Assembly (NCBI GenBank): GCA_030426005.1
Contig: JAUHZM010000165.1
Coordinates: forward strand, 1 to 6,851
Direction of reading: 5' to 3'
Length of the DNA stretch: 6,851 nt
Source of the DNA: Gammaproteobacteria bacterium
GTDB lineage: Bacteria > Pseudomonadota > Gammaproteobacteria > Arenicellales > Arenicellaceae
Positions 1 through 5,570 of this stretch are shown in pieces (position 1 is the first letter of the stretch; the number at the start of each line of letters is the position of its first letter). The notes under the pieces are model-generated. The model was not told the DNA's origin, ran no database searches, and worked only from the letters and a program-made list of their open reading frames with translations. Both the position numbers and the translations under genes were made by a program.

Positions 1-777
1 CAAGATTACGACTTTCACGCGTTACATGACCCAATTCAGCCACTGGTGCTGATCAATTGTTGGGATGCCGGCAGTGCGGCTGTGGTTCAGTCGCAGGGCG
101 CAACGGCCTTGGCGACCAGTAGTGCCGCCGTGGCCTGGGCAAATGGGTATCCAGATGGGGACGCTTTGCCTCGCGAGGTATTGTTGCAGTCGATGCGCGC
201 CATAATGCGTGTAGCGAAAGTGCCGGTCACCGTTGATATCGAATCTGGTTATAGCGACTCGCCTCTACGAGTAGCACAGCTGGTCGCGGAGTTAGCGGCG
301 GTCGGTGTGGTCGGTGTTAATTTGGAGGACGGAGCAGGCTCCGTCAAACAGTTAGTTGATAAGATTGAGTCTATCCGGGCTGACTCTAACCTAGATCCTA
401 TCTTCATTAATGCCAGAACAGATGTGTATCTGCGAAATCTTGTTGCGCCTGATGCGTTCTTAACAGAGACCTTGCGAAGACAAGCCCAATACGCGGACAG
501 CGGTGCGGATGGTCTGTTTGTGCCCGGTTTGAGCGACCCGAAAATGGTTGCACGTTTATTGGAGCAGATATCGCTGCCGCTTAATCTCATGGCTGAGTCA
601 GTATCACAAGTATGTTCAATCTCTGGCCTAGGTGCGGCGCGCATCTCCTTGGGGCCGGTGCCTTGGATTGCCGCCATGCAGATTTTACAAACACAGACGC
701 GGACTGTAATTGGAGCTGTTCAAAACGATTTGCCCCTCGACTATGAGCGCGTCAATGCTATGCTGAGCCGGGTTTAG
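1..777 (+). CDS. PEP mutase/isocitrate lyase superfamily protein (5'-truncated)
   Basis: The reading frame is open from base 1, so the true start lies left of the window; 258 residues are visible. The GTG at 46 is in frame but would cut off family-conserved sequence (a Phe-x-x-Leu-His element at visible residues 5-9), so I do not use it as the start. Visible motifs, numbered from base 1: WDAGSA (21-26, substrate pocket), an ATSSAAVAWANGYPDG stretch that follows it, VDIESGY (78-84), NLEDG (107-111, metal-binding loop) and INARTD (136-141). This pattern fits the TIM-barrel group often annotated as isocitrate lyase/phosphoenolpyruvate mutase family protein. After NLEDG there is no KKCGH-like catalytic cysteine loop, so it is unlikely to be a true isocitrate or methylisocitrate lyase. 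The family acts on C-C or P-C bonds of small 2-oxo acids in the cytoplasm; the substrate here is unknown. The C-terminus (DYERVNAML) looks like a natural family end. The next gene follows 18 nt later in the same frame. Confidence 0.87.
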   Translation, partial: QDYDFHALHDPIQPLVLINCWDAGSAAVVQSQGATALATSSAAVAWANGYPDGDALPREVLLQSMRAIMRVAKVPVTVDIESGYSDSPLRVAQLVAELAAVGVVGVNLEDGAGSVKQLVDKIESIRADSNLDPIFINARTDVYLRNLVAPDAFLTETLRRQAQYADSGADGLFVPGLSDPKMVARLLEQISLPLNLMAESVSQVCSISGLGAARISLGPVPWIAAMQILQTQTRTVIGAVQNDLPLDYERVNAMLSRV

Positions 778-795
778 CAGTCACCGAGTCTGTTT

Positions 796-1245
796 GTGAA
801 GGTATCTCTCTCATTATCTCAGTATGTGCGACGTCGAGCCGGCGTCGCTTTAGGCGCTCCCGGTTCCATGCAGGCCATGTTATATCGTGCATTAGGTGCT
901 GGCTCGTTTGCTGAATTTTGGCGCTACTGGAATCCCATTTGGGGTTACTACCTGGCACGCAATGTGATGCGCCCACTGAGGGCTTACTGCTCAGTGCCGA
1001 TAGCCACTGTGGTGACTTTTGTGGTGAGTGGTGCATTGCATGATTTTGCCGTGATGCTCATTAAATGGCGTGTTTCTGTCTTCTTCAGTTGCTGGTTTTT
1101 TGTGATGGGATTGGTGGTTATCGGCACTGAGTTTGCGGGCTTCCAGTACCAACATCGCCCGTGGCTCCAGCGTGCATTTATCAATCTTTTCTTCGTCTTT
1201 CTGCCCCTGCTTTTGGTTGAGTCGATGCTCAGTTGGATCGCTTAG
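796..1245 (+). CDS. Short wax-synthase/MBOAT-like membrane protein
   Basis: A protein of 149 residues that resembles the conserved core of membrane-bound O-acyltransferases of the wax-synthase type. FWRYWNP lies at residues 41-47, and SGALHD at 78-83 carries a histidine (82) in the place of the MBOAT active-site His, inside a hydrophobic segment. Three hydrophobic segments are visible, at about 67-88, 93-114 and 127-148. A basic N-terminal part (about 8-30) includes an APGSMQAMLYR stretch. Full MBOAT enzymes usually exceed 350 residues with many membrane helices, so this is either a separate short family or a core that works with a partner. The start is the GTG at 796. No clear Shine-Dalgarno sequence precedes it, and no ATG lies between it and the upstream stop at 775-777, so translation may rely on reinitiation after the upstream gene. 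A later in-frame ATG at 868 would lose part of the basic N-terminus. The acyl donor and acceptor are unknown, and acyltransferase activity is inferred only from the motif. Confidence 0.7.
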   Translation: MKVSLSLSQYVRRRAGVALGAPGSMQAMLYRALGAGSFAEFWRYWNPIWGYYLARNVMRPLRAYCSVPIATVVTFVVSGALHDFAVMLIKWRVSVFFSCWFFVMGLVVIGTEFAGFQYQHRPWLQRAFINLFFVFLPLLLVESMLSWIA

Positions 1246-1246
1246 C

Positions 1247-1804
1247 CTACGAGTTAGTGAGACGGTATAAAACGAACAGAATCGGCGAGCTGGGTTTTGG
1301 TTCGCGCGCGGTGTGGTGTGTCACTTGCCAGTGCTGCGGGTCGAGCGTGTTTAACCAAGATTGAACCGCTCGTGTCTCGATCGCGCCAGCGTCGTGCCCG
1401 GGATAACACAAGAGTGAAATTAAGCCACCTGAGTTCAGCAGTTCGGTTGCCTGTTTTAAGGCGAGCAGGCTTGAATCGGCATCGGTGGTGATGGTTTTAT
1501 CGCTGCGTGGTAGGTAACCAAGGTTGAACATAATGCAGTCGACCGGCTGATCAATATATTGCCGCATGGTTTCGTGTCCAGCGTGAATTAAGCGCACGTG
1601 TTCAAGACCTGCCGCTGCGAGTTTTGCTTCAGTGGCCTTAATCGCCGCGGACTGAACGTCAAACCCCCAGACACGCTTACTGGTCAGGCCGGCCAGGAAT
1701 ACGGTGTCGTGACCATTGCCGCAGGTCGCATCAACGGCGTACTCGAGAGGGCGGTGTTGAAAATGTGTGCGAATCGCCTTATGTGCAACATGCGTTATAG
1801 CCAT
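1247..1804 (-). CDS. mnmM: MnmM (YtqB)-family tRNA U34 methyltransferase
   Basis: A class I SAM-dependent methyltransferase of 185 residues, near the usual length of the YtqB/rRNA_methylase-like family. Motif I is VDATCGNGHDT (24-34), followed by GFDVQ (47-51, acidic residue for SAM ribose), FNLGYLP (93-99), DKTITT (102-107) and YPGHDAG (134-140). The GNGHDT, FNLGYLP and DKxITT blocks are diagnostic of the Bacillus subtilis YtqB group, which has been shown to methylate nm5s2U34 to mnm5s2U34 in tRNA and was renamed MnmM. It is not related in sequence to the MnmC N-terminal (MnmD) methyltransferase. The ATG at 1804 lies inside the 3' end of the upstream oxidoreductase gene (10-nt overlap), with a Shine-Dalgarno sequence at 1818-1813, so the two are probably translated together. 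The gene ends 1 nt from the stop of the convergent MBOAT-like gene. The family call is strong; the exact tRNA substrate in this organism is inferred. Confidence 0.88.
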   Translation of the reverse strand: MAITHVAHKAIRTHFQHRPLEYAVDATCGNGHDTVFLAGLTSKRVWGFDVQSAAIKATEAKLAAAGLEHVRLIHAGHETMRQYIDQPVDCIMFNLGYLPRSDKTITTDADSSLLALKQATELLNSGGLISLLCYPGHDAGAIETRAVQSWLNTLDPQHWQVTHHTAREPKPSSPILFVLYRLTNS

Positions 1805-2838
1805 TCGGTCAGTTCCTCAGGCAATGGTTTGCCAGTGGTAAGGTGTTCGCACAATAGATTGGCATAGTATGGAATGGTCAAACACCCTTTGCTGCCAAAG
1901 CCATTAAAACAGTACGCATTTTGCAGTGAGCGAATGGCGCCGATAAACGGTCGGCGTTGGCGCGTGGTTGGTCGAATCCCGGTCTGGTGTGCTGTTATCT
2001 TTGCTTGCAGACCACTATGTTGTTGCAAGCTGGTGAGCAGTTTTTGCGCTATCTCGAGTGTTGGTGTAAGGCTCAAATCATACCAGTCATAGTTCGAACC
2101 AAGTCGCGCGCTGGCAGAGTTATCTGCGCTTGGTAGTAGCCAGCTGCCCCAACTCAACATGCCCGGGAGTGGCGCGGATACTTCAATATCGAGAATCTCA
2201 CCTTTAGCAAGTTTGAACGGTAAATTTTCGAGCCACGGGTTTTCAATAGCCTGATAGCCTTCGCAGAATATGATCGTGCTGGCCTGCACACCCTGCACAG
2301 TGATGCCTTGGCTAGTCACGGAGAGGTCATGATAGTTGAGTTTTGTTACCGAATAAGCTCCTTGATCAACTAGTATGGTTTTGGTTTGCGATAGTAGGGT
2401 AGGCGTATCCACAGCACTGGTCTGGTGCACTTGAATACAGCTGTGTGGTTCTGATGCTAAAAATGGGCTGTCGCTGTGTTTCGACAGCAGGGATTGATAC
2501 TCTGCTTGTTGCAAGCGTTTGTCGAGGTAAGTCACTTGCCCAGGGTGTTTGATGCGGCGGTACTGTGTGACCGCTCGATGCACTGATCTGCCAGTTGTTT
2601 TCGCTAATGATTGATAGAACCCGTTCGCCACGGGCCAGTATTGCTCAAAGTTGTCGGTTAAATTTAGGCGATGCCCGGTTACCGGATTAATTAGGCCGGC
2701 CGCAACCTGACTTGCACAGCCAGAATGATCGTTATCAATCACTAGTACAGATTTGCCGCGTTGTTGCAGATTGAGCGCCAGAATTGACCCTGCCAAACCT
2801 TGGCCAACAATCAAAAAATCAACGTGTGGTGCAGACAT
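1795..2838 (-). CDS. FAD-dependent oxidoreductase, DAO family (MnmC C-domain-like)
   Basis: A flavoprotein of 347 residues with the D-amino-acid-oxidase/glycine-oxidase fold. The N-terminal dinucleotide-binding motif is VGQGLAGS (11-18), with the ribose-binding acidic residue at D35 (VLVID). AAGLINPVTGHR (46-57) is the FAD-contacting loop seen in this group. Near the C-terminus TGIRPTTRQRRP (286-297) and NGFGSKG (312-318) match the DAO pattern G-x-RP-T followed by G-S-(R/K)-G, after which a helix and a short PLPEEL tail end the protein. No signal peptide or membrane segment is visible, so it should be cytoplasmic. The family oxidises C-N bonds of amine substrates; the C-terminal domain of E. 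coli MnmC uses this fold to turn cmnm5(s2)U34 into nm5(s2)U34. The overlap with an MnmM-type methyltransferase makes that role attractive here, but it is inference. Alternatives are an oxidase for a free amino acid or another amine. The ATG at 2838 puts the Rossmann motif at the usual distance from the N-terminus, although no good Shine-Dalgarno sequence precedes it. Confidence 0.85.
   Translation of the reverse strand: MSAPHVDFLIVGQGLAGSILALNLQQRGKSVLVIDNDHSGCASQVAAGLINPVTGHRLNLTDNFEQYWPVANGFYQSLAKTTGRSVHRAVTQYRRIKHPGQVTYLDKRLQQAEYQSLLSKHSDSPFLASEPHSCIQVHQTSAVDTPTLLSQTKTILVDQGAYSVTKLNYHDLSVTSQGITVQGVQASTIIFCEGYQAIENPWLENLPFKLAKGEILDIEVSAPLPGMLSWGSWLLPSADNSASARLGSNYDWYDLSLTPTLEIAQKLLTSLQQHSGLQAKITAHQTGIRPTTRQRRPFIGAIRSLQNAYCFNGFGSKGCLTIPYYANLLCEHLTTGKPLPEELTEWL
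1813..1818 (-). promoter_or_regulatory. Shine-Dalgarno of the methyltransferase, inside the upstream gene
   Basis: On the minus strand GAGGAA lies 8 nt before the ATG at 1804. It sits inside the last codons of the oxidoreductase gene. It supports the 1804 start and suggests coupled translation of the pair. Confidence 0.65.
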
Positions 2839-2954
2839 AAGCGAATACGATTAATCTAAATGACAGAGGATTGTGATAGTCTGCCTGAATGAATAATAAG
2901 TATAACAAGTACCACCAACTGGCAGTGGCAAGTTCATAAGGAACAGGCGGGGCT
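2839..2954. promoter_or_regulatory. Divergent promoter region
   Basis: This 116-bp gap between two divergent genes must hold the promoters for both operons unless they start inside coding sequence. On the plus strand TATAAC (2901-2906) is a 5/6 match to the -10 consensus. On the minus strand TATACT (2904-2899) is also 5/6 and overlaps it. Neither has a convincing -35 at 16-18 bp. TTGTGA (2871-2876, plus strand) and TTGCCA (2931-2926, minus strand) are -35-like but wrongly spaced for these -10 elements. A small inverted repeat, ACTG-G-CAGT, lies at 2918-2926. The plus-strand gene has two purine-rich candidates for ribosome binding, AAGGA (2938-2942) and GGCGGGG (2946-2952). That a promoter region is here follows from gene orientation; the precise elements are guesses. 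Confidence 0.45.
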
Positions 2955-4811
2955 ATGGATCAACATCTGGTTCGTTCTAGACGGTTTTTGCCGTATTTTT
3001 GTACCCAGTTCTTGGGCGCGTTTAATGACAATATCTATCGCAATGCGTTTGCGATTCTGATCACCTATTTTCTTGCCAAAGAGAATCAGGGCATCATTAT
3101 TAATATTGCCCTGGTGGCATTTATTCTGCCCTACTTTCTGTTCGGGGCCATCGCCGGTCAGTTGGCCGACAAATTTGAAAAAGCGCATCTGATTCAGCGT
3201 ATCAAGATAGCCGAGATCGTGATTATGTTGGCGGGTAGTGTGGCGCTGTATTTTCAGCATGTGCCCGCGATGCTGTTTGTTTTGTTTTCTCTCGGTGCGC
3301 AATCGGCATTTTTTGGGCCGATTAAATACAGTATTTTGCCGCAGCACGTGGCGCACGATGAGATTCTAAATGCCAACGCCTATGTGGAATCGGGCACCTT
3401 TATTGCCATTTTGCTGGGAACCATTTTAGGTGGCACCTTAGCGAGCAATCTGGATCTACAGTATTGGCTTATGGCCAGTATTATTGGCTTTGCTATTCTC
3501 GGTTACTTGGCCAGTCGGGCGATACCGAATGCCCCAGCCGCCTCACCTGATCTCGATTTGTCATTTAACGTTTGGTCCAGCAGTATCGACATCATTCGCA
3601 TGACGCGGCGCAATAAGCCGGTGTTTATGACGATTCTGGCTAACTCCTGGTTTTGGTTTTTTGGTTCGATCGTGCTGACTCAGTTTCCAGTCTTCGCCAA
3701 GGAGGTGTTGGCTGGCGATGCCAAAGTTGCCACATTATTGCTGGCCACATTTTCGGTTGGCATCGGGCTTGGGTCGTTTGCGTGCGCCTTGTTTTCACGA
3801 GGCCGCGTCGAAATGGGCCTAGTGCCGTTCGGGGCATTGGGTATTAGTTTTTTCACCTGGCAATTGAGTCGTACCACAATTGAAAGCGCGGACACCTTAC
3901 GAACCTTAACAGAGCTTGTGCATGTGCCGGGCGCGTGGTGGGTTGTGTTTAATTTGACCATGATTGCGTTCAGCGCTGGGCTGTTCATTGTGCCGCTCTA
4001 CGCGTTTATGCAGACGCGCAGTGATGAGCAATTGCGATCTCGTGTGATCGCCGTCAACAATATTTTCAACTCGATCTTTATGGTTGTGGCTGGTGCGCTT
4101 GGCGCGTTATTGTTGGCGCTTGACTTCACCGTGTTGGATATTTTTCTGATTGCCGCGATTCTCAACTTGGTAGTGGCGGGCTACATTTTCTATCAGATCC
4201 CGGAATACTTTTTTCGCCTGTTGAGCTGGCTGTTGATGCACATGATTTATCGAATCAACACTGAAGGCATGGAGAAAATACCACGTGAAGGACCAGCACT
4301 GTTGGTATGCAATCACGTCAGCTTTTTTGATCCGGCCATTTTACTCGGCGAGTTGCCAAGACCAGCACGCTTCGTGATGTGGTATAGCTTCTACGAGGCA
4401 CCGGTTTTTACTTATTTGTTTAAGGGCTTGAAGTCGATTCCGATTGGCAACCGTCGAGAACGCCCAGAATTGGTCGACGAAGCTTTTGACCGCGTTGCGG
4501 AAGAGCTCGCGGCTGGCAGATTGGTGGTGGTGTTTCCGGAAGGGACAATCACGCGCGACGGTGAAATGAATAAGTTTCAACCGGGTATCGATGCGATTAT
4601 CAAGCGTTCACCGGTACCGGTGGTGCCAATGGCGTTGCGTGGCATTTGGGGAACCTGGTCGTCGCGCAAACGCGGCCGCGCGCTTAAAGGGCTTCCGACC
4701 GCATTTATGCGACGATTAACCGTGGTGGTCGGAGACCCGATCGCGCCTGAGGATGCCAGTCGACTGGTATTGCAGGAAAAAGTATTGGCCTTACGTGGAG
4801 AGCAAAAGTGA
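2955..4811 (+). CDS. LplT-like MFS transporter fused to PlsC acyltransferase
   Basis: A two-domain inner-membrane protein of 618 residues. Residues 1 to about 415 form a major facilitator transporter of the lysophospholipid-transporter type, starting with QFLGAFNDNIYRNAF (18-32). It has the inter-helix 2/3 signature AGQLADKFEK (67-76) and FFGPIKYSILPQ (119-130). About twelve hydrophobic segments can be traced to residue 418. Residues from about 430 to 615 are a PlsC-type glycerolipid acyltransferase with all four blocks: NHVSFFD (453-459, catalytic H454 and D459), GLKSIPIGNR (491-500), FPEGT (527-531) and VPVVPMALRG (554-563). The likely role is to flip lysophospholipids, such as 2-acyl-glycerophosphoethanolamine, to the inner leaflet and re-acylate them. 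In E. coli this takes LplT plus the separate Aas protein, which is PlsC joined to an acyl-ACP synthetase. Here the transporter is joined directly to PlsC, and no synthetase domain follows, so acyl-ACP or acyl-CoA must come from elsewhere. The stop overlaps the start of tag by 4 nt. Confidence 0.92.
   Translation: MDQHLVRSRRFLPYFCTQFLGAFNDNIYRNAFAILITYFLAKENQGIIINIALVAFILPYFLFGAIAGQLADKFEKAHLIQRIKIAEIVIMLAGSVALYFQHVPAMLFVLFSLGAQSAFFGPIKYSILPQHVAHDEILNANAYVESGTFIAILLGTILGGTLASNLDLQYWLMASIIGFAILGYLASRAIPNAPAASPDLDLSFNVWSSSIDIIRMTRRNKPVFMTILANSWFWFFGSIVLTQFPVFAKEVLAGDAKVATLLLATFSVGIGLGSFACALFSRGRVEMGLVPFGALGISFFTWQLSRTTIESADTLRTLTELVHVPGAWWVVFNLTMIAFSAGLFIVPLYAFMQTRSDEQLRSRVIAVNNIFNSIFMVVAGALGALLLALDFTVLDIFLIAAILNLVVAGYIFYQIPEYFFRLLSWLLMHMIYRINTEGMEKIPREGPALLVCNHVSFFDPAILLGELPRPARFVMWYSFYEAPVFTYLFKGLKSIPIGNRRERPELVDEAFDRVAEELAAGRLVVVFPEGTITRDGEMNKFQPGIDAIIKRSPVPVVPMALRGIWGTWSSRKRGRALKGLPTAFMRRLTVVVGDPIAPEDASRLVLQEKVLALRGEQK
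4797..4802 (+). promoter_or_regulatory. Shine-Dalgarno deciding the GTG start of tag
   Basis: GGAGAG within the last codons of the transporter/PlsC gene; the GGAG core lies 7 nt before the GTG at 4808. This supports the GTG start. The next in-frame ATG is about 37 codons later and would remove zinc ligands. Confidence 0.65.
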
Positions 4812-5392
4812 GCGGACAAATTATTCGATGCCAGTGGTGTGAAAGTAGTGACCTGTATCGTCAGTACCATGACGAGGAATGGGGCGTGGCGACGTATGAC
4901 GATCGTGAGTTGTTCGAAATGCTCAATCTGGAGGGCGCGCAAGCGGGCTTGAGCTGGATCACTGTGCTCAAAAAGCGCGAGACCTATCGCGCCGCGTTTG
5001 ACCAGTTCGACCCGGAAAAAATAGCGCGCTACGATGAGGCAAAGCGGTCTGAATTATTGGCAGATCCTGGCATTATTCGCAATAAGTTGAAGGTCAACGC
5101 GTTTATCGTCAACGCGCAGCGCTATCTCGAGATACAAGCGCGCGCTGAAGCTGGAGAAGGGCCGACATTCTCGGCATGGTTGTGGTCGTTTGTAGATGGT
5201 AAGCCACAAATTAATTCACCAAAAACACTGGCCGATGTGCCAGCTACCACTGCTGCATCAGACGCCATGAGTAAAGCGCTCAAAAAGCAAGGCTTCAAGT
5301 TTGTTGGCTCGACAATCTGTTACGCATTTATGCAAGCCTGTGGCATGGTGGTTGATCATACGGTGGACTGTCATCGATATAGCCATGATTAA
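4808..5392 (+). CDS. tag: DNA-3-methyladenine glycosylase I
   Basis: Cytoplasmic base-excision repair enzyme that removes 3-methyladenine from alkylated DNA, leaving an abasic site. The 194-residue protein aligns almost without gaps to E. coli Tag with an offset of 4 in the N-terminal half. C8 and H21 (E. coli C4 and H17), together with H184 and C188 near the C-terminus (E. coli H175 and C179), supply the complete zinc site. LEGAQAGLSWITVLKKRE contains E42 and W50, matching E. coli Glu38 and Trp46 in the base-recognition pocket. ALKKQGFKFVGSTICYAFMQ is also a family hallmark. The start is a GTG that overlaps the preceding TGA (GTGA, 4808-4811), indicating translational coupling to the transporter/PlsC gene. 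There is no sign of decay. Expression is probably constitutive, as for the E. coli enzyme; no Ada box was identified, and the gene has no promoter region of its own. Confidence 0.97.
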   Translation: MSGQIIRCQWCESSDLYRQYHDEEWGVATYDDRELFEMLNLEGAQAGLSWITVLKKRETYRAAFDQFDPEKIARYDEAKRSELLADPGIIRNKLKVNAFIVNAQRYLEIQARAEAGEGPTFSAWLWSFVDGKPQINSPKTLADVPATTAASDAMSKALKKQGFKFVGSTICYAFMQACGMVVDHTVDCHRYSHD

Positions 5393-5570
5393 GGCGACGA
5401 TTGCTACTCATTGTGCAATTTAATTCAGTATGAAGATCGGTAATCAACGGAACTTGAACTACTGACAATTTTTGCTGTTTTCACTCATGGTTTGAGCTGT
5501 GGTACTTTCGCGTCTGGGTACGGGAGCAAACCTTTGATAAAACAGATAAATTGTAAGGGATCAGTACCGA
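5393..5570. other. Intergenic region upstream of the exported-protein gene
   Basis: A 178-bp gap. It should contain the end of the preceding transcript and a promoter for the next gene, but neither is clear. ATTGC...GCAAT near 5400-5420 could form a 5-bp stem with a 10-nt loop, without a following T run, so it is not a convincing terminator. CTGACA (5462-5467) is a 5/6 match to a -35 box, but no acceptable -10 lies 16-18 bp downstream. The 3' part, from about 5534 to 5560, is A-rich and ends in AAGGGA (5555-5560), a likely ribosome binding site 10 nt before the ATG at 5571. Confidence 0.4.

Noticed and set aside
249..677. Minus-strand open frame of 142 codons opposite the first gene
   Set aside because: It lies wholly opposite a gene with clear family motifs; its translation is rich in Ser, Thr, Arg and Pro with no recognisable domain, typical of an antisense shadow.
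46..777. Treating the GTG at 46 as the true start of the first gene
   Set aside because: The frame is open to base 1 and the residues before 46 match the usual N-terminal part of the family, so the gene is simply cut by the window edge.
2871..2892. TGTGA element resembling half of a CRP/FNR site
   Set aside because: The second half-site at the expected spacing does not match TCACA or ATCAA, so it is only a chance half-site.
2934..3356. Minus-strand open frame of 140 codons over the start of the transporter gene
   Set aside because: The translation is a low-complexity mix of Gln, Lys, Arg, His and Asn, the expected complement of hydrophobic transporter codons. There is no independent support.
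4577..4942. Minus-strand open frame spanning the PlsC/tag junction
   Set aside because: It is opposite two well-supported genes and has no recognisable motif.
5398..5422. Possible terminator hairpin ATTGC/GCAAT after tag
   Set aside because: The stem is only 5 bp with a 10-nt loop, AT-rich, and no T run follows.
5430..5465. Eleven-codon open frame in the gap after tag
   Set aside because: It has no ribosome binding site and is of a length expected by chance.
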